From positions 62,001-126,000 of the forward strand of contig NZ_SSNL01000004.1 of NCBI RefSeq assembly GCF_007004735.1: 64,000 nucleotides of DNA, read 5' to 3'. Of this stretch, positions 26,660-35,963 are shown in pieces; position 1 is the first letter of the stretch; each line of letters begins with the position of its first letter. The notes beneath the pieces are model-generated. The model saw only the letters and a list, made by a program, of their open reading frames with translations, did no database searches and was not told the origin of the DNA. The stretch comes from Salinigranum halophilum. GTDB lineage: Archaea > Halobacteriota > Halobacteria > Halobacteriales > Haloferacaceae. The translations under genes were made by a program, and so were the position numbers.

Positions 26660-26724
26660 CTCCAGTTCCGACGCACCGTCTGTGGGGTGCGAGTTGAAGT
26701 GACCGGTCGGCGTACGCGTTTGCA

Positions 26725-28503
26725 ATGCCCCCGTCACGACTGCGCGTACTGACCCTCCTCTCGACGCTCGTGGTGGTCGCGTCGGTGGTGGGTTCGACCC
26801 CGGGTCTCGCTGTCGCCGTCGCCAGTAGTCCGTCACCCGCGCTCAACACGGCGCCGCCCGTGGCGTCGGCACACCGAGCCGACGTCGCCGCGGCGGGTGT
26901 GGCGTCGAGACACGGACCGGAGATCGGTGAACTGCAGACGTTCACCCGCGGCGACACGTCCGGGACGGCTCGCCTCCGTCTCCGGTACGACATCCCCACC
27001 GGCGTGACGGCGTTCCGGGTGCGGCTCCCGGAGCTCGCCGGGTCGTCGGTCTCGGTCGTCGACAGCGACGGCTTCGACCGCGAGGACGAGACGACGTTCG
27101 CGTGGACCCGGTCGACGTCGACGCCGACGGTCACCCTGCAGCTTCAGCTGTCGACGGACGAGGTCTCCACGGGTGAGTGGGGTGTCGAACGCGACGGCTG
27201 GGCGTTCGCCACGGTCCCGCCCACCGGCATCGACGTCACCTACACCGGGACCCGTCCCCGACTGGTCTCCACGACGCGGGTCGACGGCGACGGCTACGCG
27301 ACGGACCGCATGGCGTTCATGGGCGCGTACGACACCGTCGACGTGCGCGGTCAGGGGGAGACGGTCCGGTTCGTCGTCGGCGACGGAACCACGGCGGCTA
27401 ACGTCTCTGCCGCCCGGTCGTTCCTCGACCGAGCGCGGGGACGATTCGACTTCGGGGTCCGCCGCGACCGCCTCGTCGTCTTCGTCCTCCCGTACGAGGG
27501 CCGCACCGGGTCGGAGGAGGCCGTCGTGACCGGCGAGGCGTTCGGCGACGCCTTCTGGGTGACCGCCGACGCAACTGCGGTCTCGGGGGCCGAGAACGCC
27601 CTGGCCCACGAGTACGTCCACTCCCGACTCGGCGACGTGGGCAACGGGTCGGCCGCCTGGCTCACCGAGGCCACCGCCGAATACTACGGCTCCCTGTCGG
27701 TGGTGAACGTCGGCGGCACCACCTACGACGCGTTCTACCGCGAGACCCGGGCGGACCGGTTCAGGCCGAACCGGACGGCCGTGGTCCTCTCCGAGCCGAC
27801 GACCTGGCGCGGGACGCTCGCCGACTATGAGAAGGGCGCGCACGTCCTCGCCGCGCTCGACGCGGAGATCAGAGCCCGCACCGACGGGACGCTGTACGAA
27901 GTCTTCCTCGCCCACCAGTCGTTCGACGACTACACCGCGTTCCGGCGCGCCGTCGTCGAGACGACCGGCGAGGAGTCGCTCGGACCGTGGCTCGACCGGT
28001 ACGTCACGACGGAGGCCCTCCCGCCGCTTCCGGACGACCCGGCGCGCTACGTCCATGGGGGGGACCTCGACCCCGACGGTGACGGCCTCACCAGCCGCAC
28101 GGAGGTGGCGTCGACGCCCCCGACGAACCCGTTCGTGGCCGACACCGACGGCGACACGCTCTCGGACGGCCGCGAGCGTGAGATACAGACCGACCCGACG
28201 AGTCCAGACACCGACGGGGACGGGACGAACGATGCGCTCGACGTCTCGCCGACCGACCCGTCGGTCCAGCGCACGGACGCGAGCGCGGGCGCGAAGACGA
28301 CGCAGTTGGCGTCGACGGAGCCGTCGCTGGACGAACGGGAACCGGTCACGGTGTCGACCGTAGAGAACACGTCGGCGGGCACGACGCGAACCGAGACGCC
28401 CGGGTTCGGCGTCGGTGTGACGCTCGGCGGGTTCGGGCTCGGCGTCGCGGCGGGAATCCTCAGGGGGATGCGATACCGTCGGGAGAATCGAGCGCCGCCT
28501 TAG
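26725..28503 (+). CDS. Secreted metalloprotease-like protein with Ca-binding repeats and PGF-CTERM anchor
   Basis: A 592-residue exported protein. Residues 1-34 are a signal peptide ([18 protein letters not shown]). A beta-rich domain (about 65-215) precedes a gluzincin-like peptidase domain with HEYVH at 295-299 and a third-ligand candidate Glu315 in [13 protein letters not shown], resembling M1/M61 enzymes. From about 450 to 510 there are three thrombospondin-3-like calcium loops ([27 protein letters not shown]). A Thr/Ser-rich spacer leads to TPGFG, a glycine-rich membrane segment and RYRRE, a PGF-CTERM sorting signal. It is probably a cell-surface protease acting outside; the substrate is unknown. 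Confidence 0.85.
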   Translation: MPPSRLRVLTLLSTLVVVASVVGSTPGLAVAVASSPSPALNTAPPVASAHRADVAAAGVASRHGPEIGELQTFTRGDTSGTARLRLRYDIPTGVTAFRVRLPELAGSSVSVVDSDGFDREDETTFAWTRSTSTPTVTLQLQLSTDEVSTGEWGVERDGWAFATVPPTGIDVTYTGTRPRLVSTTRVDGDGYATDRMAFMGAYDTVDVRGQGETVRFVVGDGTTAANVSAARSFLDRARGRFDFGVRRDRLVVFVLPYEGRTGSEEAVVTGEAFGDAFWVTADATAVSGAENALAHEYVHSRLGDVGNGSAAWLTEATAEYYGSLSVVNVGGTTYDAFYRETRADRFRPNRTAVVLSEPTTWRGTLADYEKGAHVLAALDAEIRARTDGTLYEVFLAHQSFDDYTAFRRAVVETTGEESLGPWLDRYVTTEALPPLPDDPARYVHGGDLDPDGDGLTSRTEVASTPPTNPFVADTDGDTLSDGREREIQTDPTSPDTDGDGTNDALDVSPTDPSVQRTDASAGAKTTQLASTEPSLDEREPVTVSTVENTSAGTTRTETPGFGVGVTLGGFGLGVAAGILRGMRYRRENRAPP

Positions 28504-28664
28504 AGCCGCCGGAGCCCCTCACCGATACCTTCCGCCTCGCCGCATTCGGGGCACTCGTAGTGCCATCCGTCCTTTGTCGCCCGCCCCTCGGGGAACTCTG
28601 CGGCACATTTTCGGCATACGAGCATGTCTCGACCGGACTGCTTTGTGATCTGCATCCCCGCCAT
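28500..28664 (-). CDS. Small zinc-finger protein
   Basis: A 54-residue protein with two CxxC pairs, Cys17-Cys20 in [10 protein letters not shown] and Cys38-Cys41 in [10 protein letters not shown], forming one zinc ribbon. Haloarchaea encode many such very small zinc-finger proteins, several of which affect swarming or biofilm when deleted. The ATG at 28664 is preferred; ATG 28655 is also possible, and an open extension to 28757 has no such motif. Its last codons overlap the end of the convergent protease gene by 4 bp. Function unknown. Confidence 0.7.
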   Translation of the reverse strand: MAGMQITKQSGRDMLVCRKCAAEFPEGRATKDGWHYECPECGEAEGIGEGLRRL

Positions 28665-28750
28665 AGTGACAAGGACACCAGCATGTAGCTTCAAGATGTC
28701 GCTTCTCTTCGGTTTCGTAGAAAGTGACTGCGGAAGAAAAGCGCTAGCGC

Positions 28751-28775
28751 GGTCCACGGACGGATTCGAACCGTG
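28751..28775 (-). other. tRNA T-arm-like sequence without a tRNA body
   Basis: On the reverse strand this reads as a T-arm: ACGG, loop TTCGAAT, CCGT, followed by seven bases that could be an acceptor 3' strand. The 60 bases upstream contain no matching acceptor 5' strand, D-arm or anticodon arm. It may be a chance match or the remnant of a tRNA 3' end such as an old integration site. Confidence 0.3.
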
Positions 28776-28834
28776 TGCTCGACTGTCACGGTGGTGCCAG
28801 GCGGACGGGTGATGGGACGCGGCTCGGAGCCGAG

Positions 28835-30241
28835 TCAGTCGTCGCCGAGGATGCCGCGCCGGGTCATCGCCATGGGGTCGAGCACCTCGTCGGCCTCCTC
28901 CTCGGTGAGGTACCCTTCGCTGACGGCGACTTCGCGGACGGTCTTGCCCTCCGCGAGCGCCTGTTTGGCGACCTTCGACGCCTTGTCGTAGCCGATGGCG
29001 GGGTTCAACGCGGTGGCGAGTGCCATCGAGCGTTCGACCTGGGTCGCGCAGTGCTCCTCGTTGGCCTCGAGTTTGTCGACGAAGCGCTCGGCGAACACCG
29101 CCGCGGCGTTCGAGAGCAGCTGGCTGGACTCGAGGAAGTTGTGCGCGAGGACGGGTTTGTAGAGGTTGAGGTCTATCTGACCCTCGGCCGCGCCGGCGGC
29201 GACGGCCGCGTCGTTGCCGACGACCTGCTTGTGGACCTGGTTGACCGCCTCGGCGACGACCGGGTTGACCTTGCCGGGCATGATGGAAGAGCCGGGCTGG
29301 TTCTCCGGCTGTTCGAGTTCGCCCAGCCCGTTCCGCGGGCCCGACGCGAGGAGTCGGAGGTCGTTCGCGATCTTGTTCATCGACCCGGCCACCGTCCGGA
29401 GCGCGCCGTGGGCCTCGCTCATCGCGTCGTGGGCCGCCTGCGCCTCGAAGTGACTGTCCGCCTCGCGGAACGCGACGCCCGTCTCCTCGGACATGTACTC
29501 GGCCGCCAGTTCGGGGAACTCGGGGTCGGTGTTCAGTCCGGTCCCGACGGCGGTCCCGCCGAGGGCGAGTTCGCCGAGGTGCTCACGTGTGTTCTCCACG
29601 CGCGTGACGCCCTTCTCGACCTGGGTCCGATACCCCTCGAACTCCTGGCCGAGCGTGATGGGCGTGGCGTCCTGCAGATGGGTCCGACCGGTCTTGACGA
29701 CGTCCGCGAACTCGTCCGCCTTCTCCTCGAGCGACGCGGCGAGCGCCTCCAGGGCGGGAAGGAGGTCCTTCTCGACGGCCTCCAGCGCGGAGACGTGCAT
29801 CGCCGTCGGGATGACGTCGTTCGACGACTGTCCGTAGTTGACGTGGTCGTTCGGATGGACCGCACGGTCGCCGACCTCCTTGCCCATGAGTTCGGCGGCG
29901 CGGTTCGCGATGACCTCGTTCGCGTTCATGTTCGAGGAGGTCCCCGACCCGGTCTGGAACACGTCGACCGGGAACTGGTCGTCGAGGTCGCCCGCGATGA
30001 CCTCGTCGGCGGCTTCGACGATGGCGTCAGCGACGTCCTCGTCGAGGTGACCGAGGTCGCGGTTCGCCTGTGCGGCGGCCTTCTTCACCACACCGAGCGC
30101 CCGGACGAACCGACGGCCGAACGTGATGCCCGAGATGGGGAAGTTCTCCACCGCGCGCTGGGTCTGTGCGCCCCAGTACGCCCCTTGCGGCACCTGCATC
30201 TCGCCGAGACTGTCCCGTTCGATTCGGAAGTCGTCGCTCAT
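28835..30241 (-). CDS. fumC: Fumarate hydratase class II
   Basis: A 468-residue TCA-cycle enzyme that interconverts fumarate and malate. All class II landmarks are present: MQVPQGAYWGAQTQRAVENFPIS at the start, FQTGSGTSSNMNANEVIANRA, HVNYGQSSNDVIPTAMH, KTGRTHLQDATPITLGQE, and the superfamily signature GSSIMPGKVNP with its catalytic loop serine. The ATG at 30241 has a TATA-like GCTTTTAGG about 28 bases upstream. The open extension beyond it shows no conserved residues. No other TCA gene is adjacent, and the gene is divergent from the sugar importer operon. Confidence 0.96.
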   Translation of the reverse strand: MSDDFRIERDSLGEMQVPQGAYWGAQTQRAVENFPISGITFGRRFVRALGVVKKAAAQANRDLGHLDEDVADAIVEAADEVIAGDLDDQFPVDVFQTGSGTSSNMNANEVIANRAAELMGKEVGDRAVHPNDHVNYGQSSNDVIPTAMHVSALEAVEKDLLPALEALAASLEEKADEFADVVKTGRTHLQDATPITLGQEFEGYRTQVEKGVTRVENTREHLGELALGGTAVGTGLNTDPEFPELAAEYMSEETGVAFREADSHFEAQAAHDAMSEAHGALRTVAGSMNKIANDLRLLASGPRNGLGELEQPENQPGSSIMPGKVNPVVAEAVNQVHKQVVGNDAAVAAGAAEGQIDLNLYKPVLAHNFLESSQLLSNAAAVFAERFVDKLEANEEHCATQVERSMALATALNPAIGYDKASKVAKQALAEGKTVREVAVSEGYLTEEEADEVLDPMAMTRRGILGDD

Positions 30242-30601
30242 GTCTGGGGCAACGCAACCGGGTCGCCTAAAAGCTACTCTTGCGGCACGGCCGGTCCCAC
30301 AGTGCTGCCTCGGGGACGACGTCGTCGGAGCCACCGGCGTCGCGTCGACAGTCCAGTCGGCTCGGTCGACCCGCGTCACGGCGGCCTGGCTGACGGTGCT
30401 CGCCCGGCGACTATCACCGGAGAGGTGACGAACGAAGTAAGATATGTACTCTGACTATTTTGGGTGTGTCTCGTTACTGTGTTTCGATAATGTATTATCG
30501 AAAATCTGTTGAATATTCTTTATTGTTGAGAGAGTAAACTTGAGAAGGTTTATCATGATAGTGCCGAAGGATTTGAGTACCTCTGACGAGGACAAAAAAC
30601 C
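30242..30601. promoter_or_regulatory. 360-bp gene-free spacer between fumC and the sugar ABC operon
   Basis: The left 180 bases are ordinary high-GC sequence holding the fumC promoter (near 30267-30273). From about 30435 to 30600 the composition turns AT-rich, unlike anything else in the window. It holds the perfect palindrome at 30482-30503, the AT run AATATTCTTTATTG (30511-30524), and a TATA-like GGTTTATCAT (30548-30557). A weak ribosome site GAGGAC occurs about nine bases before the ATG at 30602. The layout predicts a leadered, tightly regulated transcript. Confidence 0.55.
30482..30503. repeat. Perfect 10-bp inverted repeat upstream of the sugar importer
   Basis: TTTCGATAAT at 30482-30491 is mirrored exactly by ATTATCGAAA at 30494-30503 with only GT between. 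The centre is about 60 bases upstream of the TATA-like element, the position of an activator site or a distal operator. The AT-rich half-site is rare in this genome and is unlikely to be chance. Confidence 0.7.
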
Positions 30602-31984
30602 ATGGACGATAACGAACGATTATCACGGAGGACGTACGTCAAGTTCGCGGGACTCGCAAGCGCTGGGATGGCCGGCCTCGCTGGCTGTTCCGGTGGGGGT
30701 GGTTCCGGCGGGTCTGGCGGCGACTCCGGTGGCTCCGGTGGGTCCGGAGACTCCGGCGGGTCCGGTGGTGACGGCGGAAGCTCCAGCGACGGCGGGAGCT
30801 CCGGCGGTTCGAGCGGACCGGTCGAGATTCTCCACGGGTGGACCGGCGGTGACGGCGCTCGTGCGGCGGAGGCGCTCGCGAGCGCGTTCAGCGAGGCGTA
30901 CCCCGACGTCTCGGCCGAGTTCAACCCCATCGGTGGCGGCGGCAACGAGAACCTCGACGCCGTCGTCGCCAACCGCCTCCAGAGCGGCGACCCGCCGAGC
31001 ACGTTCGCGAACTGGCCGGGCAAGAACCTCCAGCGCTACGAGGGGGCGCTCGGCAGCGTCGACGACGTCTGGTCGGAGAACGACTTCTCCGAGGTCATGG
31101 TCCAGGAGGCCGTCGACCTCCACCAGCAGGGCGGGAGCTTCCGCGCCGTCCCGCTCGGCTCTCACCGACTGAACTGCCTGTTCTACAACGTCTCGGTGGT
31201 GGAGGAGGCGGGCGTCGACGTCGACTCGCTGAACAGCGTCTCGGCCTTCGCCGACGCGCTCGACACCGTCGCGACGGAGACGGACTACATCCCGTTCACA
31301 CACGGGATGTCCGGCACGTGGACGACGACACAGCTGTGGGCCTCGATGATGCTCGGCCAGGAAGGCTACCAGGCCTACATGGACTTCATCAACGGTGAGG
31401 GCTCCGAAGCGGCCGTCCGCGCGACGTTCGAGTCGACGGCAGCCGTCCTCGAGAACTACATCAGCGACGACGCCTCCTCCATCGGCCTCACCGAGTCGAA
31501 CCAGAACATCATCAACGGTAACGCGGCGTTCATCCACCAGGGGAACTGGGCCGCGGGCGCCTACCGGAACGCGGAGGACTTCGACTACGACGAGGACTGG
31601 GGCTTCAAGACGTTCCCCGGCACCGAGGGGATGTACATGCTCCACTTCGACTCGTTCCTCTACCCCTCGAACAACCCGACCCCCGAGGCGACGAAGACCT
31701 ACCTGGAGTTCGTCGGCAGCCCCGAGGCGCAGATCGCGTTCAACCAGTACAAGGGCTCCATCCCGACCCGGACCGACGTCAGCCTGGACGAGTTCGGGCC
31801 GTACCTCCAGGAGACCGCCCAGGACTTCGCCGAGGCCGAAGAGCGCCCGCCGACGCTCCAGCACGGGCTGGCAGTCTCCTCGGAGAAGATGACGGCGCTC
31901 AACGAGGTCATCTCCTCGGAGTTCACGGGACCGTACAACGTCGACGCCGCGACGCAGGGCTTCCTCGACGCGGTCTCCAACTAA
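30602..31984 (+). CDS. Sugar ABC transporter substrate-binding lipoprotein (CUT1 family)
   Basis: A 460-residue extracellular binding protein. The Tat signal reads LSRRTYVKFAGLASAGMAGLAGC, with the lipobox Cys at residue 29. A Gly/Ser/Asp-rich linker of about 45 residues follows, then the bilobed solute-binding domain typical of ExtracelL. family 1 proteins (VEILHGWTGGDGARAAEALASAF, NFINGEGSEAAV-like segments, MYMLHFDSFLYPSNNPTPEATK). It heads a complete import operon with two permeases and an ATPase. Family context indicates uptake of a mono- or oligosaccharide; glucose, trehalose and maltose systems look alike, so the sugar is not assigned. Confidence 0.92.
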   Translation: MDDNERLSRRTYVKFAGLASAGMAGLAGCSGGGGSGGSGGDSGGSGGSGDSGGSGGDGGSSSDGGSSGGSSGPVEILHGWTGGDGARAAEALASAFSEAYPDVSAEFNPIGGGGNENLDAVVANRLQSGDPPSTFANWPGKNLQRYEGALGSVDDVWSENDFSEVMVQEAVDLHQQGGSFRAVPLGSHRLNCLFYNVSVVEEAGVDVDSLNSVSAFADALDTVATETDYIPFTHGMSGTWTTTQLWASMMLGQEGYQAYMDFINGEGSEAAVRATFESTAAVLENYISDDASSIGLTESNQNIINGNAAFIHQGNWAAGAYRNAEDFDYDEDWGFKTFPGTEGMYMLHFDSFLYPSNNPTPEATKTYLEFVGSPEAQIAFNQYKGSIPTRTDVSLDEFGPYLQETAQDFAEAEERPPTLQHGLAVSSEKMTALNEVISSEFTGPYNVDAATQGFLDAVSN

Positions 31985-32002
31985 TCGAGGCATCGCAGAC
32001 TC

Positions 32003-33040
32003 ATGTCCCGAATTTTTCGCAGGCTCCGACGGCTACTCCCGGGTGAAGCGACAGGACACGACGAACAGTGCTCGGCAGGAGAAACGCGAGCTGACGGTGG
32101 CGTCGTGACCGACTCGTCGACCACCGGGCCCGTCGACAGACTGGTCCGCGGCGTCGACGGGCGACTCGGCCAGGACTTCGTCGAGTCGCTCCCGTTCTGG
32201 CTGCCGGCGTTCCTCCTCGTCGGACTGTTCGTCTACGGTGCAATCTTCTGGAACCTCCTCATCTCGCTCACCGACTACGAAGGGTTCGCCCAGGCACCGA
32301 ACTACGCGGACCTCGACTTCGAGATGTACATCCGGGCGGCGACGGACTCCGGCGCGGTCGACGCCGCGCTCAACACGGTCATCCTGCTCTTGGCGTTCAC
32401 CATCGCGACGCTCGCGCTCGGGCTCGCGCTGGCCATCCTCATCGACCGTGGAATCCGGTTCGAGAACACCTTCCGGACCATCTATCTGCTGCCGATGAGC
32501 CTCTCGTTCGTCGTCACCGCGCAGTTCTGGCTGTGGATGTACAACTTCAACAACGGGGTCGTCAACATCTTCCTCGGCAGCTTCGGCGTCGGGCCGGTCG
32601 ACTGGATCGGCAATCAGCAGGTCGTCCTCTGGGCGGTCATCTTCGCGCTCATGTGGCAGTTCTCCGGCTACGCGATGGTCGTCTACCTCGCCGGACTGCG
32701 AGCGATTCCGACAGAGCACTACGAGGCCGCGAAGGTCGACGGCGCCTCCACGCTGAAGATGTACTGGCGAGTCATCATCCCACAGCTCAAGAGCGCGACC
32801 ATCGGTGCCGCCGTGGTGCTCATGGTGTTCGCGCTGAAGGCGTTCGACTTCCTCTACTCGCTGACCGCCAACTACCGCCCACCCAACGGGGCCGACATCC
32901 TGGCGACGAAGATGGTCCGTGAGGCGTACTCGAACCAGAACTGGGCCTACGGGGCCGCCCTGGCCATCATCCTCTTCGCGATGGCGCTGTCGGTCATCGG
33001 CCCGTATCTCGCCTACCAGTTCCGGAGGGGGAACCTATGA
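32003..33040 (+). CDS. Sugar ABC transporter permease (MalF-like)
   Basis: A 345-residue inner-membrane subunit with six helices. The EAA loop that docks on the ATPase is EHYEAAKVDGASTLKMYWRVIIPQL near residues 236-260. The ATG at 32003 lies 18 bp after the binding-protein stop. The first 34 residues (basic, then acidic) are not typical, and the GTG at 32105 (VTDSSTTGPVDRLV) is a serious alternative that would give 311 residues. The stop codon overlaps the next gene's ATG, so the two permeases are translationally coupled and form the heterodimeric channel. Confidence 0.9.
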   Translation: MSRIFRRLRRLLPGEATGHDEQCSAGETRADGGVVTDSSTTGPVDRLVRGVDGRLGQDFVESLPFWLPAFLLVGLFVYGAIFWNLLISLTDYEGFAQAPNYADLDFEMYIRAATDSGAVDAALNTVILLLAFTIATLALGLALAILIDRGIRFENTFRTIYLLPMSLSFVVTAQFWLWMYNFNNGVVNIFLGSFGVGPVDWIGNQQVVLWAVIFALMWQFSGYAMVVYLAGLRAIPTEHYEAAKVDGASTLKMYWRVIIPQLKSATIGAAVVLMVFALKAFDFLYSLTANYRPPNGADILATKMVREAYSNQNWAYGAALAIILFAMALSVIGPYLAYQFRRGNL

Positions 33041-33936
33041 GCACCGAGACCGAGACGGGACTGTCGCTCGACCCGTACCGGGTCGGACTCTACGCCGTCC
33101 TCCTCGGGTTGATGGCGTTCTACCTGACGCCCATCGAGTCGGGGCTCGTCACCTCGTTCAAGACGAACACCGCCGTCGTCGAGACGGCACCCTTCGCCCC
33201 GCCGGGCGGCGGTGGGTTCACGACCGAAAAGTGGCAGACAGCGATTGATGCGCTCGTCCGAGGGATGGGGAACAGCCTCCTCTATGCGGTGCCCGCGACG
33301 ATCCTCTCGGCCTTTTTCGGCAGCATCACCGCCTACGGCCTCACCATCACTAACTGGCGGATGCGCTACAAAGCGCCCCTCCTGGCGCTGTTCGTCGCCG
33401 GCATCTTCATCCCGTACCAGGCCGTGTTGGTGCCGCTGAGCCAGTTCTGGGCGCAGTTCGCACCGCTCGACGAGTGGCTCTCGTTCCTCTGGGCGATGGG
33501 TATCAACGACGACTACGTCGGCATCCTCGAACTCATCGTCACCCACGTCGCCTACGGCATCCCCATCTGCACCATCCTCTTCCGCTCGTACTACAAGAAC
33601 ATCAGCACCGAGATGGTCGAGTCCGCGCGACTCGACGGAGCCACCCTCCGACGGGTGTACCAGCGTATCGTCTTCCCGCTGTCGACGCCGATGTTCGCCG
33701 TCGTCCTCATCTACCAGTTCACCCAGATCTGGAACGACCTGCTCTTTACGCTCATCCTCGTGGCCACCGAGTCGAGCGCGGCCGCCCCCGTCGTGTTGAT
33801 TCTCGCCGGACTGGGCCAGTCGCTCGAAGGGCAGGACTTCGGCCTCCGCATGGCCGGGGCGTTCTTCGCGGCGCTCCCCACCCTCGCGGTGTACATCATG
33901 TTCGGCGAGGAGTTCGCCGAGGGGGTGGCGACGTGA
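33037..33936 (+). CDS. Sugar ABC transporter permease (MalG-like)
   Basis: A 299-residue permease with six helices and a periplasmic-type loop after TM1 (SFKTNTAVVETAPFAPPGGGGF). The EAA motif is EMVESARLDGATLRRVYQRIVFPL near 190-213. It overlaps the upstream permease by four bases (ATGA). Together with that partner, the binding lipoprotein and the ATPase it completes a CUT1 importer. The 65-bp gap to the ATPase contains no obvious promoter, so a single transcript is likely. Confidence 0.92.
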   Translation: MSTETETGLSLDPYRVGLYAVLLGLMAFYLTPIESGLVTSFKTNTAVVETAPFAPPGGGGFTTEKWQTAIDALVRGMGNSLLYAVPATILSAFFGSITAYGLTITNWRMRYKAPLLALFVAGIFIPYQAVLVPLSQFWAQFAPLDEWLSFLWAMGINDDYVGILELIVTHVAYGIPICTILFRSYYKNISTEMVESARLDGATLRRVYQRIVFPLSTPMFAVVLIYQFTQIWNDLLFTLILVATESSAAAPVVLILAGLGQSLEGQDFGLRMAGAFFAALPTLAVYIMFGEEFAEGVAT

Positions 33937-34001
33937 GGGTCCCTGTTCCGACCGCGCCGATAGCTCCAGTACCACAGACAGACAACAGGAGGCAGTAACA
34001 C

Positions 34002-35150
34002 ATGGCAACACTCGAACTCGATTCGCTCACGAAGGTGTATCAGGACGGAGACGCGGAGGTCGTCGCGGTCGACGACGTCTCGGTAGAGATCGCCGACGGC
34101 GAGTTCCTCGTCGTCGTCGGTCCCTCCGGCTGTGGGAAGTCGACGACGCTCCGGATGGTCGCGGGGCTCGAGACCGTCTCGGGCGGGCGTATCAGCCTCG
34201 ACGGCCGAGTCATCAACGACGTCAAACCGCAGGACAGAGACATCGCGATGGTGTTTCAGTCCTACGCGCTCTACCCACACATGAGCGTGCGGCAGAACAT
34301 GTCGTTCGGCCTCGAAGAGAGCACGAACCTCTCGGACGCCGAGATTCGTGAGCGCGTCGAGGAGACGGCGAGCCTCCTCGACATGGCTGAACTCCTCGAC
34401 CGCAAACCGCGGGACCTCTCCGGTGGGCAGCAACAGCGGGTCGCACTCGGGCGGGCCATCGTCCGCGACCCCGAAGTGTTCCTGATGGACGAACCGCTCT
34501 CGAACCTGGACGCGAAGCTCCGCGCGCAGATGCGGACCGAACTCCAGCGCCTCCAAGAGGACCTCGGGGTGACGACGATGTACGTCACGCACGACCAGAC
34601 CGAGGCGATGACGATGGGAGACCGCATCGCCATCCTCGACGGTGGCGAACTGCAACAGGTGGCGACACCGCTCGAATGCTATCACGAACCCGCCAACGTC
34701 TTCGTGGCTGGCTTCCTCGGCGAGCCGTCGATGAACTTCTTCGACGTCACGTTCGACGGGGAGACGCTCGTCGCCGACTCGTTCGAGTACCCGGTGTCCG
34801 AGGAGACCGCGGTCGACATCGGTGACGAGACGGACCTCGTCTTCGGCATCCGCCCGGAGGCAATCGAACTCGTCAGCGAGGCCACGGGCCCACACGATTT
34901 CGAGACCGAGGTCGACGTCGTCGAGCCGATGGGCGACGAGAACACGGTGTATCTGACGTTCGGTGAGCGAGACCCCGACAACGCGGTCGTCGCGACGACG
35001 AGCAGTATGCGACAGTTCAGTCGTGGCGAGAGCGTGGTCGTGCGCTTCCCCGAGGAGGCAATCCACGTCTTCGACCGGCGAACGGGGCGGGCGCTCCACA
35101 ACCGGACCATCGTCGACGAGGACGCCATCGCCGACGCGCCGTCGAACTGA
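34002..35150 (+). CDS. Sugar ABC transporter ATP-binding protein (UgpC/MsmX-like)
   Basis: A 382-residue ATPase that powers the importer. Walker A GPSGCGKST is at residues 40-48, the Q-loop at VFQSYALYPHMSVRQNM, the ABC signature LSGGQQQRVALGRA at 139-152, Walker B VFLMDEPLSNLDAKLR from 159, and the H-loop Thr-His in TMYVTHDQTEAM. The C-terminal 140 residues form the TOBE/OB regulatory domain found in MalK-type subunits (FGIRPEAIELV). One such ATPase may serve several importers, but its position as the last gene of the operon ties it to this one. Confidence 0.94.
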   Translation: MATLELDSLTKVYQDGDAEVVAVDDVSVEIADGEFLVVVGPSGCGKSTTLRMVAGLETVSGGRISLDGRVINDVKPQDRDIAMVFQSYALYPHMSVRQNMSFGLEESTNLSDAEIRERVEETASLLDMAELLDRKPRDLSGGQQQRVALGRAIVRDPEVFLMDEPLSNLDAKLRAQMRTELQRLQEDLGVTTMYVTHDQTEAMTMGDRIAILDGGELQQVATPLECYHEPANVFVAGFLGEPSMNFFDVTFDGETLVADSFEYPVSEETAVDIGDETDLVFGIRPEAIELVSEATGPHDFETEVDVVEPMGDENTVYLTFGERDPDNAVVATTSSMRQFSRGESVVVRFPEEAIHVFDRRTGRALHNRTIVDEDAIADAPSN

Positions 35151-35183
35151 ACCCGGACCCGACGAGCCACACCCACAGCCTTC

Positions 35184-35867
35184 TCACGCCGGTTGCCACC
35201 GACTCCGGTCGAGTCCCTCACCGACCAGTCGCGCGGCCACCACGTGCGCGTACGCGAAGACGATAGCGAGGAGAATCGCGGCGGGTGTCGCCGTCGCCAC
35301 CGCCGTGAGGAGGCTCCACACGCTGACGACGAGCGACGTCGCGACGGTCCACGCGAAGAAGTACGACCCGCTGGCGAGACCGCCGAGCGACGCGCGGCGG
35401 AAGCCCGAACGGAGCCCGTTTCGCCCCGCCGCCGCCACCGCCGCGGGGAGGGTGTAGAGCGCCACGACGGTCACGAGGAGCGCGAGGGTCGGCGCGAGCG
35501 TCAGCAGCATCCCACCGCCGCCGCTGAGAAGGACGAACGCGGTGAGCGCGAGCGCGAGCACCGCCGGCAGGAGGTAGACGGCGGCGACGGCGACGACCCG
35601 AGCACCGGTTCGGAGGTTCGCTGCCGACCACGAGAAGGCCGTCGCCGACGACCGTGGCTCGGCCGCGAGGACCCGCCCGAGATAGCCGGCGAACAGCACC
35701 GTCGGGACGAGCGCGAGGAGCGCGGGCACCAGCGCGAACGGGTCGGGCCACAGCGCACGCGCCGCCCGGAGCAACAGCAACGCGACCAGGACCAGCCCAG
35801 TACAGACCGCGACGGCGTCACGGGCCGTCCTCGCTCGGAGCGGGTACCGGAACGACTCGGCGAGCAT
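35184..35867 (-). CDS. DUF4013-like polytopic membrane protein
   Basis: A 227-residue protein with about six hydrophobic segments and very few polar residues in between. The opening (MLAESFRYPLRARTARDAV) and the first loop (LFAGYLGRVLAAEPRSS) match the pattern of the two DUF4013 proteins at 53149 and 53965 (ESLRYLRSSEDW and GYYVRVLRGTMHD), so it is assigned to that family with less certainty. It converges with the sugar ATPase gene, 33 bp away. Function of the family is unknown. Confidence 0.7.
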   Translation of the reverse strand: MLAESFRYPLRARTARDAVAVCTGLVLVALLLLRAARALWPDPFALVPALLALVPTVLFAGYLGRVLAAEPRSSATAFSWSAANLRTGARVVAVAAVYLLPAVLALALTAFVLLSGGGGMLLTLAPTLALLVTVVALYTLPAAVAAAGRNGLRSGFRRASLGGLASGSYFFAWTVATSLVVSVWSLLTAVATATPAAILLAIVFAYAHVVAARLVGEGLDRSRWQPA

Positions 35868-35963
35868 CAGTCCTCTCGGCGGTGCCGGGGCTGGTCGGTG
35901 AGTCGGGACACGCTCCGATTTCTCAACACCGGCTGAAAACCGTGTCGTCCTCCGCGTGCGGGC

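Noticed and set aside
26833-28056. 407-codon open frame opposite the metalloprotease gene
   Set aside because: Antisense shadow; composition of repeated Arg, Asp, Val and Gly without folds.
28751-28834. Complete tRNA gene
   Set aside because: Only a T-arm-like motif is present; no acceptor 5' strand, D-arm or anticodon arm can be drawn.
28775-30454. 559-codon open frame opposite fumC
   Set aside because: Pure antisense of a conserved fumarase; no domain pattern.
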